In this document: positions 24,201 through 34,229 of the stretch, one piece after another
Layout: each line of letters opens with the position of its first letter
Numbering within the stretch: the first letter of the stretch is position 1
NCBI GenBank assembly: GCA_026545225.1
Contig: CM048845.1
Span: 61,198,033-61,262,032, forward strand
Length of the DNA stretch: 64,000 nucleotides
Origin: Cornus controversa
Taxonomy: Eukaryota; Streptophyta; Magnoliopsida; Cornales; Cornaceae
Direction: 5' to 3'
Program-made: the position numbers and the translations under genes
The notes under the pieces: model-generated
What the model was told of the DNA's origin: nothing
Seen by the model: only the letters and a program-made list of their open reading frames with translations
Database searches by the model: none

Positions 24201-27200
24201 TTCTTTGCTTTTATAATTAAATAATGTGTAATCTCTCATCAAAGTCCTGAATAGGTCTTTCATATCTTGCAGGTCTTCCTCCACACCAGGAAATTGGGAT
24301 GCCATCTCTTTCACCAACAATGACAGAGGCATGGACCTTTGTGAAGCTTAGGAGAGCATCATGCCAACATAAATTTTTGGGTTCCCTCCTAAATAGTTGT
24401 TTTTCATGAAATGCAGGGTAACGTTGCAAGGTGGTTAAAGAAAGAGGGTGATAAAGTTTCTCCTGGTGAAGTACTTTGTGAAGTTGAAACAGTAGGGTCT
24501 TTGCTTTATCTTTTAAGTTTTTGCTGTTGATAAAAGCTTTTATTAATGTGACATACTCATCATGTAAACTGACATCCGACATCATATCTGTTTCAAAATG
24601 AAGGATAAAGCAACAGTTGAGATGGAATGCATGGAGGAAGGGTATCTTGCTAAGATATTACATGGAGACGGAGCGAAAGAAATTCAAGTTGGTGAGGTAC
24701 TGAGTTTATCTGCTATCTATTCTGCTGTGGTCCTGATAGTTTTGTATTTACATCTTTCTTTTGAATAAGAGACCATTACGATGTGTTGCTCCTGTTGATT
24801 GAGGGTGTTGGGACTTGGGATGGGTGGACTTAGTGCAGAGTGCAGACTTACAGTTGGCACTATTTGCACAAAGTGGCTACCCTCAAACTCAAACTTGGAT
24901 GGTCACACTTGGCAACATTTTCTTTTCTTTTATTAGAAATTGAAATAAATTAGACTGTACAATGGAAGTACATCCCAGTGTTAATCTATCTTGCAACTCC
25001 CTTTTCTTCTATTTAAGGGGGTTATTGTATTGAATACACCCTTATCAAAGAATGTGCCTAAATATGCTAATCTACTGCATGATTGGCTATTTCAATACAT
25101 GTTTTGAACTTAAAAGAACTAGTGATGGGCACTGTGCATCTGATTTTTTGGATAGTAAATTTGTTACTAATTTCCCAAAGAGTGAAAAGGTCCAAAATTG
25201 GCTCTCACAGTGTTGGTGGCAATAGTGGACTAGGTTGAATTAACCTTCAACGTTACTTCCACGGAGTGGCTGTCTCAGATTTGAATTTGTGTTCTCCCGC
25301 TTGGCAACATGAGCTTTTACCACTGTACCTAGCACTAGCCGTGGTCCTCATACTGCTTTTCGACGGCTGAATATAAATAATATTCTAAAACATGGCTGAA
25401 TATAAATAATATTCTAAAACATAATATTCTAAAACATGGCTGAATATAAATAATATTCTAAAACATGGCTGAATATAAATAATATTCTAAAACTAGTGTT
25501 GCTAACTCTGGACAATAGCATGCCAAATTGGAATATTTAAATATATGAGCTTCATTTCTTTAGGATGCTTGCACCCTACAACCCCATCGTGAAATTCACA
25601 GTATCTGACAAAAGCATAAATGATTTATCAAATGTTGAAATAGTATCAGGTTTACTTTTTAGATATCATTTGATTATGGTGGTGTTAATTTCTAAATATT
25701 TTGCAGTACCCTATTGATCATTTCAGTTGTCCTACCATAGAATCTTTCCATCATCACAATTTTTTTTGGGGCATATCCCAACCAGCCAATGTGATAGTTT
25801 TTTTCATGTGAAGTCATGGTACAATCATATTTGATGGTGTCAAATTCTCCTGGAAAATTCAAGGGATATCATTAGGTCTTTATTTCTACAAAGAAAGGCA
25901 ATCTCTTGAACACAACTTTCATTTAGCAATGTATGTACAAGAGTCTACTACAAAGACTATTTTCGTAAAAGAAGCCATACAAATTTTTTTATCGCAGGAA
26001 TCAATTTAGTGCTTCCACGTCCATTTGTTAAACTTAGAATTTCGATTCCAATCTCAAGGAATGGATCTGAATGTTCATTTGTTTTAGCTTCATATCATTT
26101 TATCTTCAGCATTTGCTTGGGTAGTTGGAGTTTTACAAGTTACTCAACTGTGAATTTGGTACGTTACTGTAACTAACTGTCATCTTCATTGTAACCTCAT
26201 CCCCCAGAACAAATAAAGTTGAGATTCTCAAGGGTTGCAGTCATATGGATGATATGCAATTCTGACATTATCTTTCTTTATATGGTCATTCCATTACCTC
26301 TCCTTTTTGTAGTTGTATTTGGCATCAGTAGAGGTTTTAAGAAGAGTTACATCTGTGTTACTTTCACTCGTGCTTGAGTGCGTCTACCATTTATGGAGTT
26401 TTGTGTTCCATATGCTGGTTAATAGGTGTACATCTGGCCTCTTGACTTTTCTTGGCTTGAACCCCTTAAGGTTGAAGAGGTTGTTCCTTTGTATCGAGAT
26501 ATACCACCTAGAGCGAGATCCAAATCACTCGTATCAATGATGAGCATCGTTGTTAGGGTCATTAACTAATGTGGTCCCCCCTAATCGAGGGTTGAGAAGG
26601 GGGGGGGATGAACTGGATATAGACCGTACCTTTGGTATTACTTGCACAAGTTGGCTTCGCTCAAATTTGAACCCTCTTTGTCATGTTTAACTGAGTGAGT
26701 TATTTGCATTTTTATTGCATCCTCTTAACACCTTTCAGTTGTTGGATTTAGGTGTGTACAACTCTGATCTGAAAACTTCAATATTAAATAATGATTATTT
26801 AGTATGTGTTTGGTAATTTTGATGATTACCCTTTGTCTAAAGAGATTCTTCTAAAACTCTTTTGTTTGTTTCTTATTTATTCTTTGTCGGCGGTTGGTGT
26901 GGGGGAGTGTAGGTACCATGTTTTGGTTAGCTTTTTATAGATTGTGTTTAATCAAATTCAAGTCAGCAAAGCCTTATCTACTCTCTTTTGGTCTGACTGC
27001 ATGAATCTTTGTTGTGGTTCCACTTTATTCGGAGTTGCATGTTTCATCTATTATTTATTTTGATAGAACATGTTTCATTCACCACTGTGTTTCTTTCCTA
27101 TAACTGCAATCTTCAACCTTTTTGGTTTTTCCCCTTTTTCCTTGTACTATATCACTCGTCATTGGTTTATTCGTGATTTTTTCACAGAATTAAGCTATCT

Positions 27201-30200
27201 CAGTTGCTTCTCTTTACATTTTTTCAATTGTTAGAATCATGTAACTTAGAATGAACATCTTCATTCTAGTCATACATGTCTTTATCACTCATCCATCTTG
27301 GCATCCTTGTTTCAGTTGTGCTCAATTTTGTGAAAACATTTATTGATTGCCTAGCATTCAGAAAATGAAGTAAATGGCTTTTAACTATAGGGATACAAAG
27401 GGGGGAAAAATGGAAGGTTTTGCATCAATCACTCAACATGCCATGAACATATTTTTGATATTGTATATCTCATCAAACCTAAATTGAATGGAAGATAGTT
27501 TTTCTTTTCTTTTCTTCTTTTTTTGTTGTTTAATTAAAAAACCTAAAATGATTTTATCTTATTTGCATATCATTTTGTTAATGGATAGAGAAAAACTACT
27601 TTTTTGAAATAGTGGGATTTCGTATATTTCTTGTATAGGTGATTGCCATTACTGTTGAAGATGAGGGTGATCTAGTGAAATTTAAAGATTACAAACCTTC
27701 TACGTCAGTTGATGCTGCTGCAGCTAAAGGGCCTTCTGATTCTGCCCCAGCCAAAGAAAAGGTAGTTGAGGAACCTGTCAGTTCGCCAGAGCCCAAAATT
27801 ACCAAGGACAGTGCCACTTCTCCAGCAGAAGATCGCATTTTTGCTAGTCCCCTTGCAAGAAAATTGGCTGAAGATAACAATGTAAATTAAAGATGCTGTC
27901 ACTAAAGTTTATTTTTTTTACCCAGCAATTTTTATTCCGTAAATAGGATGCGACTATTATTGTTGAGCCTCTAAAAGCATGTGTCATTTGATATAGTACA
28001 CATTTTCTTGAACATAGGTACCTCTCTCGAGCATCAAAGGAACAGGTCCTGATGGACGCATTGTGAAGGCTGATATTGAAGATTACTTGGGTACTGCTTT
28101 GTGCTTCTAGATATATTTTTTATGCTGAGAATTCAATGCTGTACTTCATTTATACTTTATTTCATTAGTTTTAAGATTTAATGATGCTATATCATGTTCA
28201 CATTATCCTCTCGATTTATTTATTTATTTCCTTCAATGGATAATTTGCTTCAATAGTCATTCAGCTGATTGTTGCACCACTTTTTACCCCCTCCCTGTGA
28301 TATAGCTTCTCCACGAAAGGAAGTCTCTACAGCAGCCCCCAAGGTTGACAAAACAAGGGCTGATTTATTAGATTACACAGACATCCCTCATTCTCAGATA
28401 AGGAAGGTAATATTTGGGTTCATCCTGTTGTCATCATCATATTGTTTATGCTAAAGTATTGAGGTTTTAGACGCATGGAGACCTATTGCCAATCACTCCA
28501 TGTGGACCCAATTTTCTTAATTTATTAGGTTTCATACCAATGCTTAGAATTTTATATTGCTCAGTTTTTCACAGAATCAAGCTTTACTTTCTAAATCTAA
28601 TTCCTGGTGTAACCTTTGCAGGTGACAGCTTCACGGTTGTTATTATCAAAGCAGACTATTCCGCACTATTATTTAAGTGTAGATACATGTGTTGACAAAC
28701 TCATGGAGTGAGTAACATTTCACCTCCTTCTGAAAGATATTATTCCACATCAAATCTTTTAGGGTTAAATGCTCTAACACCCCCCAGGTTTCCTTTAATT
28801 GCTCACAGAGAATAGTTGTGTCAAAAATGGCTCTAACATCCCCTGTCAGAGTTAAGAGCCATTTGTTTTTAACGGTTCATATGCTTTTACCATTATACCC
28901 TTCTGTAATATACCCAAAATGAAAAAAGTCATTTTTGTCCCTACTTCTAAACTACTTTTTCTACTTCCTCATCAGAATTACAAATCCCTAATTTTCACCC
29001 ATTTTTGCGAACTCTCAAAGCTGATCCACTACAGATTCATCCTTGTTTATCAAATCAATCATAGGGCCCTTAATTTATACATCAACTAAAGTCTAATACA
29101 CCAAAAATCCAAGAGTTTTACAGATTGAGGAAGTTATATTCACACACACACACACACACACATATATATAAATAGAGATCATCGTAGCATAAATGAATCT
29201 ATGGCAGTGGAGGATGCCCTGATCTTTCCTAGCGGCGACATGAAGAGAAGTGCATCAAAGTTGGCTTTGAAGGAGCTCTTAAGCAAACTGTTCTTGAGAT
29301 TGCCGAGAAAGATGAGAAATTTGGCGAAATTCGGACTCCCAGAGCTTGGGTTTTCGCCACTACCAGCTCTCTCTTTGCAGTCGAAGACGACGACAAAAGC
29401 CTCGCCTACATTTGTGCAGGCGATCTCATCTTCCCTTTCAAAAATCGGGCCAATGCCCTTCTCCATATACAAACATATATATACTCACTATTGTGCTCTC
29501 TCTCTCTACATATAAATATACATATATACTCACTATAGTGTACTTGAGGTGGCGACCTAGTGTGGCCTTGCGCCGAAGCCGACGACGGCGGTGGACGGTG
29601 GCCTCTGTGTACAGTCATCTCTATCTATATATGATTATATATACAATTATACATATAGGAATATATATACAATGTGAGAAATGAGAGTCACAAATTGGAG
29701 TGAGTTTAAGTAACATCATTAAGGGTATAAAGGTCTAAAGATGTGAGCTTAAAATTATAATTTTAATAGGAAGGGTAGTTTTGGCATTTCAATTTTTGAA
29801 ATTAGTTGACTTCTGACGGGTGTGACGGTCAACTAACATGAGGGGGTGTTAGGGCAAGGTCGAGGTTGACTACCTTTTTTGACACAACTATTCTTCTTGA
29901 GCAATAGAAGGAAACCTCGCGCGGCGCGGGGCGGTTGGGGGGGGGGGGGGAGATTTGGGTGGTGTTAGAGCATTTTACCCAATCTTTTATGATTATCTGA
30001 ATGCTGCTCTGTCCGCAGTTTGAGGAGCCAACTCAATTTATTACAAGAGGCTTCAGGTGGAAAGAGGATATCTATTAACGATCTTGTAATTAAGGTATCA
30101 AATTCTCCGGTCACTATTTAGTTTGGCTCCTAGTCTCTCAATTATGTTGCTTACTAGTATGGTCCTGTGATTGCCTGACATCAGAAACTGATCCCTGAAG

Positions 30201-31385
30201 TGGATTGGCGGCCTGCATGATTAGATGATGCTTTAAGCCCCAGCCCCAGCCCCCCCTCCAAACTGTCATTAATCATTACAATTATGCACCAATGCTAGAT
30301 AATTATCAACATCTACCTTTTTTCAGTTTTGTTTTTCTTTATTATTGATTGGCTGATGTATTATAATGGTCTAGAAGTTTCTCAATCAGTTAACTTCAAT
30401 ATAACTTTCACCACAGGCTGCTGCTTTGGCTCTTCGAAAAGTTCCTCAATGCAATAGTTCGTGGACCAATGACTATATCCGCCAGTAAGAATATGGTAGT
30501 AAGCATTATGATTGGTTCAACTTATGAGTTTGATTATGACATTGTTCTGTGGCAAACTGTTCAGGTATAACAATGTGAATATCAATGTCGCGGTGCAGAC
30601 AGATAATGGACTGTTTGTCCCTGTCATTAGGGTGAGTCATTAGCCAATTCAATGCTGTTGATTTATGTCCATGCATTTAAACTTTTAGTTCTGACAGTAG
30701 TTTATATTAAAAAAAATCATACCTTCTAATTTGCAGGATGCTGACAAAAAAGGGTTGTCCAAAATATCTGAGGAAGTCAAGCATTTGGCCCAGAGAGCCA
30801 AGGATAACAGCTTAAAACCAGAAGATTATGAGGTGAGAATTTTGCTTTTGTTATCACTTACTGGCAGATGGATGGTTGCCTCGTGGTAATGGTGCATGAT
30901 GCTCGAGTATCCTCGTTGCAGGGTGGCACATTTACCGTGTCAAACTTGGGAGGGCCCTTTGGTATCAAGCAGTTTTGCGCCATCATTAATCCTCCTCAGT
31001 CGGGCATTCTAGCAGTTGGGTCTGGTAAGATCGGTACTTAAAGTCATTTCTGTTGTGTAACAACCATAATGATTATTGTTCATCATCTTTCGAAATTCTT
31101 GAACAGCTGAGAAGAGGGTTATTCCTGGTTCCAGCTCTGAGCAATTCGAGTTTGGTTCCTTCATGTCAGCAACATTGAGCTGTGATCACCGTGTTATCGA
31201 TGGTAAGTTGCTCTATGAAAAGACTTTGAAAAAAATAAAATAAAATAAAACTTGCCAGCTCTATCCATCAATGCGTTCGAGTTGATAAAGTCTAACTAAC
31301 CCATTTGTGTTTAGGTGCAATTGGCGCAGAATGGCTGAAAGCATTTAAAGGCTATATCGAGAACCCAGAGACGATGTTGCTCTAA
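3240..31385 (+). CDS. mtE2: Dihydrolipoyllysine acetyltransferase, E2 of mitochondrial pyruvate dehydrogenase complex
   Basis: E2 moves the acetyl group from lipoyl-lysine to CoA, forming the core of the pyruvate dehydrogenase complex in the mitochondrial matrix. I read 19 exons: 3240-3278, 7743-7836, 9259-9371, 9542-9639, 9718-9758, 24273-24328, 24417-24491, 24604-24696, 27639-27881, 28018-28090, 28306-28406, 28622-28707, 30019-30094, 30417-30484, 30565-30631, 30737-30832, 30922-31024, 31107-31202, 31315-31385. They total 1689 nt (562 aa plus stop) with phase kept throughout, close to plant homologues of about 540 aa. Domains: Arg-rich targeting region (residues 1 to about 110); one lipoyl domain (136-212, [11 protein letters not shown], lipoyl Lys174); an E3-binding domain (about 270-308, [14 protein letters not shown]); and a catalytic domain (about 330-562) ending [10 protein letters not shown], with His535 and Asp539. 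Exons 6-19 are secure. Exons 3-5, in the weakly conserved leader, are supported by phase and splice sites only. Intron 6 appears to use a GC donor. Confidence 0.93.
3279..7742 (+). other. Intron 1 of the E2 gene (4.5 kb)
   Basis: It begins GTATTC after exon 1 and ends TTTACAG before FKNVPSLLR. Several short open frames (3981-4729, 6074-6556) are present but show no recognisable domain. Purine-rich and CT-rich stretches near 6140-6330 look like transposon debris, but I found no clear ends. Confidence 0.6.
7837..9258 (+). other. Intron 2 of the E2 gene (1.4 kb)
   Basis: The donor is GTTAGT and the acceptor TTTCCCAG. The intron contains a (CA)n run at 8061-8079 and a (GAA)n run at 8091-8112. 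No other feature is supported. Confidence 0.6.
10375..12828 (+). pseudogene. LINE ORF1 (DUF4283-like RNA-binding protein), broken
   Basis: The first possible ATG is near 10375 ([15 protein letters not shown]), but a TAG follows within about 40 codons. The best-preserved part is 10508-10947 (146 aa). It has the CLIGKFD...W...LP...[10 protein letters not shown] pattern of the plant LINE ORF1 N-terminal domain. From 11600 to 12830 several overlapping frames encode Arg/Lys/Ser-rich, low-complexity sequence, consistent with the basic C-terminal part split by frameshifts. No functional product is expected. Confidence 0.75.
15700..16575. repeat. Diverged tandem array, unit about 127-144 bp, six copies
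   Basis: The anchor motif T(G/A)CATG(C/G)TA recurs at about 15814, 15941, 16075, 16209, 16351 and 16495. Each is followed by a TATGCAT/AGCATGA block and a GTGATT(T)ATATGCAGGAT-like block. The array lies next to the left arm of the inverted-arm element. Confidence 0.7.
16617..16895. repeat. Six-copy tandem array, unit 46-48 bp
   Basis: Each unit begins TCAC(C/T)TGG and contains AGTAGGTAAATACTCGGTGA or a close variant. Starts are at 16617, 16663, 16711, 16759, 16807 and 16854. It is inside the inverted-arm element. Confidence 0.85.
19447..21103 (-). pseudogene. Copia gag with start of protease, broken
   Basis: Read on the minus strand. Residues from 20751 downward are a Copia gag (UBN2-type) domain with [22 protein letters not shown] and the [11 protein letters not shown] region. 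Just downstream, in another frame after an in-frame TAA (GGATAAAAG), is the zinc knuckle [14 protein letters not shown] (about 20315-20274). A protease-like stretch follows ([10 protein letters not shown] near 20140, then 20112-19840, ending near [10 protein letters not shown]); the usual DSG is DSS here. After this only short unrelated frames remain before the polypurine tract. The gene is non-functional: a stop or frameshift within gag, and loss of all later pol domains. Confidence 0.85.
21104..21682 (-). repeat. 5' LTR of the deleted Copia element
   Basis: 579 bp running TGTTGGGAAATA...CTAACA on the plus strand. It matches the split copy at 10102-10333 plus 19041-19446 with scattered differences. 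It contains the GTGGTTCGGC block common in plant Copia LTRs and several copies of a CAATTCCTTGG(T/A)G motif. Confidence 0.9.
21688..23322 (+). other. Intron 5 remainder between transposons
   Basis: AT-rich intron DNA with stops in all frames. No transposon end, RNA gene or coding segment was recognised. Confidence 0.5.
23328..23686. mobile_element. Solo LTR, 359 bp
   Basis: The element runs TGTTGTGAAAAAC...GCAGCATAACA and is flanked on both sides by TTCTG (23323-23327 and 23687-23691). It contains the TTTACACGTGGTTTGGC block and a nearby ACGTCCACGG motif that also occur in the Copia LTR at 21104, so a Copia origin is likely. No internal domain or second LTR is present, consistent with LTR-LTR recombination. 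Confidence 0.82.
23871..23884. repeat. Poly-G tract (G14)
   Basis: A run of 14 guanines in intron 5 of the E2 gene, followed by TGGGAG. It could form a G-quadruplex on the transcript strand and is also a likely sequencing or assembly length error. Confidence 0.85.
24329..24416 (+). other. Probable GC-AG intron (intron 6 of the E2 gene)
   Basis: The exon ends ACAGAG and the intron would start GCATGG, ending ATGCAG before GGTAACGTTGCAAGG. Joining there gives the invariant lipoyl-domain sequence SPTMTEGNVARW. The nearest GT (in CTTTGTGAAG) would insert four residues (AWTF) into this conserved turn. A GC donor is therefore the better reading. Confidence 0.7.
24795..24915 (-). repeat. SINE-like (Au-type) fragment 1
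   Basis: On the minus strand, a pol III box-B-like AAGTTTGAGTTTGAGGG is followed by GCCACTTTGTGCAAATAG and a TAAGTCTGCA stretch. This is the order seen in Au-type plant SINEs (box B, AGCC..TTGTGCAAA, TAAGGCTGCGTAC). It is degenerate and judged by pattern only. Confidence 0.35.
25195..25352 (-). repeat. SINE-like (tRNA-derived, Au-type) fragment 2
   Basis: The minus strand starts GGACCACGGCTAGTGCTAGG. It has a box-A-like TAGGTACAGTGGTAAAAGC and a box-B-like AATTCAAATCTG about 35 bases later, then GAGACAGCCACTCCGTGG. The pol III box order and spacing support a SINE. Confidence 0.45.
25365..25493. repeat. 29-bp tandem repeat, four copies
   Basis: The unit GGCTGAATATAAATAATATT plus CTAAAACAT repeats twice, then a partial unit, then twice more. 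Copies are nearly identical, so the expansion is recent. It is in intron 8 of the E2 gene. Confidence 0.9.
26545..26690 (-). repeat. SINE-like (Au-type) fragment 3
   Basis: The minus strand has box-B-like GGGTTCAAATTTGAGC, then GCCAACTTGTGCAAGTAA, GGTACGGTCTATATCC and a C-rich stretch before GGGGGGACC. This follows the Au SINE order quite well. It lies in intron 8 of the E2 gene with two related fragments in the same orientation. Confidence 0.45.
29235..29465 (+). pseudogene. Gene-like fragment inside the MULE, unidentified
   Basis: One plus-strand frame from about 29235 reads [17 protein letters not shown], then [19 protein letters not shown], then [18 protein letters not shown]. Its composition is normal for a globular protein, unlike the surrounding DNA. 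It is preceded by an acceptor-like TTTCCTAG and runs into AT-rich repeat. It may be a captured exon (Pack-MULE). I do not recognise the source gene. An alternative frame (29201-29515) is also open, so coding origin is not certain. Confidence 0.35.
29937..29951. repeat. Poly-G tract in the MULE right end
   Basis: About 14-15 consecutive guanines just after GCGGTTG, within the right terminal repeat. It is likely to be variable in length and to form secondary structure. Confidence 0.8.
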
Positions 31386-31690
31386 GTGAATTAACTTTTT
31401 CTTTTCGTTTTGCCTTTGAAATATTCTTTTTCCTCACCAAGATTAATCAAGCTGGACTCCAATGTGACCGGAAGTGTTTGTTTACGGGCTTTGAAATGTA
31501 TGGACTTGTTTGTATCACTCATCTTACCGTTCCTGAGAGGAACAATTAGAGATGGCTTTAGAATAAAAAGGGACCTCGAGGCGTTGTAACAATAACTGAA
31601 TTTTGCTCGTAGAGTGTAAAGACTTTTTCTATGCAGGATATATTTCAGTTGAACACAGAATCCTGTATGCATTTCACAATCAATAGATGA
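31386..31690 (+). terminator. 3' UTR of the E2 gene
   Basis: Downstream of the TAA at 31383-31385, an AATAAA lies at 31562-31567, which would give a 3' UTR of roughly 200 bases. The exact poly(A) site cannot be seen. Confidence 0.4.
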
Positions 31691-31699
31691 AGAATTGTT

Positions 31700-33280
31700 A
31701 TTTTGCCAAAGAGTGTAAAGACTTGTTTTTATTTTTTTCTTCGGAAGTTAAAGCAAAAACACAGGCCCTACAATATTGCCCTAGCAGGGCTCGAAAACTA
31801 AACCTCCCGCTGGTGAGCCACTTGGTTGATTCTGATTTGTTCCCTTTAAACCATGGGCTGTTTGCAGAACCATCTATACTCTATAGTCCTACTGGTGAGA
31901 TAAAAAGAGTTGCTGAGTTATTAACTTTATAAAATATAATCAAGCTTGACTCTCTTTATCTCACCATTGTGGTGGTATAGAATATAGATTGGTTCTTTTT
32001 GCAGCCCAATATGCATTGCAAGTAGTTGAGTTCTTTTAAATGCATGTTTGGAATCCTTATCCGATTAGCAGAAAAACCATAGACTAACATTGTTGGCTTC
32101 TTCCAGGATTAACTTGGATAAACTAGATCCAGGTTCATGAATTAGTTACATTTTTCATTATTTTCTCGAATGGAGCCATAACGCTTAATGAAACATTCAC
32201 CAAAAGAGGCAATAAGTCACAATCCACATTCAAACCCAACAAAAACTTTGTTTTCCCGAAAAGAAAGACTTGAATTGAAATATGACTCTATTATGTGTTT
32301 ACTTTTAAAAGTCATTTTCTTTTCATGATTCCCTTTTCCTTTAGATTCCTTCATTCGTTGGATAATGAGCAAGATGGACAACAATGGGCGAGAAATATTC
32401 TTAAGTGGACGGAACATACTTCTTTCTAATCTCTTCCTGGGTATAATGCATCAAACAGTCTGCAAAATGCCATTCAGAATGTTTCTTTGTTTTTTTTTTT
32501 TGTTATGATAGTTGGACCAAAGCAGCAAAGCTGTTCCCCTTTAAGGAAAATTTATGTTTGCATCTATATAACTGAGGAATTCAACCAAACCATGTCAATG
32601 AGAATCGTAGTGGGAAGCAGTTATTAGGCCTAACCAACATGAGACAGTGCCTTCATCTGGAAAAGATCTACAATACAGCTAGTATAAATACACCAGGTAA
32701 ATTTGGACCTTGCGTGTTGTATACGCACGGTCCAAATTCACCCGGTGTATTTACCTTCATCTGGGGACAATGATTTGTGCGTCTATACACCTATCAACAA
32801 GACTCATTTTAGTAAAACCGACAATTTTTAGAGCAAGTTTGGGAGTGTTCTTTCCATTGTAATCAAATAACTGCACTATGCAGCATGACCTATGTATATG
32901 CACGACAATGTCAAAAGAAAAAGAAATAAAGGCCATACCACTGACCTCACCATGGTTTATCTCATCCTCCAGTTTCCTTTACTCCTGTTGAAACAATCAA
33001 AAGAACAGCCAGAATTCTCAATCAATTGAGCACTGATCATATCACATCAAGTGACATGAGCTGCTGGCTTATCATTCTCCCATCAATGTAGCTTTTCACT
33101 GCCTGCTCGCTGGAAAGAGGCCCCTAAGGAATAATATATGGATGTGCATGTTCACTTGTTTTCAATCATTTTTACAACTATCACTGATAAGTTGTTCATG
33201 TTCTATCACTAATGGTATATGGTCATCAGTTTGACATGAACATCTTTTCAATTTGAAGCACACATTTGCCATCCCAAGAA
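31700..33280. other. Intergenic DNA between E2 and the TIM23 copy
   Basis: No gene recognised. One short hairpin-bearing insertion (32650-32764) is the only clear structure. Confidence 0.55.
32650..32764. repeat. Small hairpin insertion between 11-bp direct repeats
   Basis: CCTTCATCTGG occurs at 32650-32660 and again at 32754-32764. Between them, a stem of about 31 bp (left AAATACACCAGGTAAATTTG..., right ...CAAATTCACCCGGTGTATTT) closes on a loop of about 8 bases, with four or so mismatches. It resembles a tiny insertion with a target duplication. Confidence 0.65.
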
Positions 33281-33610
33281 TCACATCATATGAGAATATC
33301 CAGGGCCAGCGCTAGCAACTGCCCCGGAGAGGTATCCCCAATGCCTGTGTAGACTGTTGAGCGAGAGAGACTCTTCCTGAAACTTCAGTAATGTGTGATA
33401 CAGGGTTAGGATCGAGACTTTCAGATCTTGGTATATGGGTTGCAGAGTAGACGATTGTGGTCTTGATCGATGCAATGTTCTGGAGGTAGGGTTAGGGTGG
33501 TGGAGTTTTTTTGGGTTTGGTTATTGAATAAAGGAACAACACTGTCTTTTGTGGTTGGGTGAAAAAATTGGGTAAGTTAGGTCAAATATTTGGTCAGCGA
33601 GATCATTCAA
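33281..33610 (-). pseudogene. Truncated TIM23 pseudogene with duplicated promoter
   Basis: On the minus strand this region aligns with the first ~80 codons of the TIM23 gene at 34996-35559 and with its upstream DNA. Conserved blocks are IYQDLKVSILTLYH (versus [14 protein letters not shown]), FQEESL (versus FQEESV) and GYLSGAVASAGPG (versus [13 protein letters not shown]). The position of the initiator reads ATT instead of ATG, several codons are missing, and the frame shifts. Homology continues upstream through the GGTTAGGG 5'-UTR block to the TTGTGGTT...TTGGTCA stretch. The three-quarters of the gene encoding the remaining membrane segments is absent. Confidence 0.85.
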
Positions 33611-34229
33611 GATTGATATGATATTTTATTATTATATTAAGGGAAAACTCCTTTTGATCTGTTTAGTATTGTTCAGTTTAATAAGTTCACTCGTAGATAT
33701 GAAAAGATGGTAAGAATAACCAAATCCATACAAGAAGTACCATGAGGTAAGGAGCTCCTACACCTAGCTCTTATAAATCCCCAAAATACTTCCACTCGAT
33801 GAAAAAATATCTTCAAAACAGACAGGTTCAACAGAAAACTAAAATAAAAAATAAAAATATACGGACATCGTAAAAACAAAACAAGCCTAAAAGCCTTAAA
33901 AATTATCTTTACTTAAATTACATTTGTCCAGGTTAATCTATTTTCAGTAGTCTGTGACTGTCTAAATTTTCTCCATCTCAATTACTATATGGATATGGCA
34001 ACAGCAAAAACTTCTAGTAATCCCAATCTACAACAGGTAACTGACAGCCAAATTACCGGGGCATTTCATTCCTCAAGGCAAATTTTCTTCAACAAAGATT
34101 AATAGAGAGCGAGAAACTAAATATTACTACATTAGTAAAACTAGCTCTGCATGTCTTAGTATATGATATGCTATTCCCAAGAAAGGATAGAAGATTTTCA
34201 AAGGAAGAACCACAACCTCACCATAAATT

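Larger units (their letters stand above)
28762..29980. mobile_element. Mutator-like (MULE) non-autonomous element, 1219 bp
   Basis: The terminal inverted repeats span about 110 bp: GGGTTAAATGCTCTAACACC at the left and, reverse complemented, GGGTAAAATGCTCTAACACC at the right, continuing through AGGTTTCCTT, ATTGCTCA and GAATAGTTGTGTCAAAAA. The 9-bp AATCTTTTA flanks both ends (28753-28761 and 29981-29989), diagnostic of Mutator superfamily insertion. No transposase is encoded. The centre has a stretch that looks like coding DNA. It sits in intron 12 of the E2 gene. Confidence 0.88.

Noticed and set aside
24217-24585. Minus-strand open frame of 122 aa
   Set aside because: It is antisense to E2 exons 6 and 7 and the introns around them; no family similarity.
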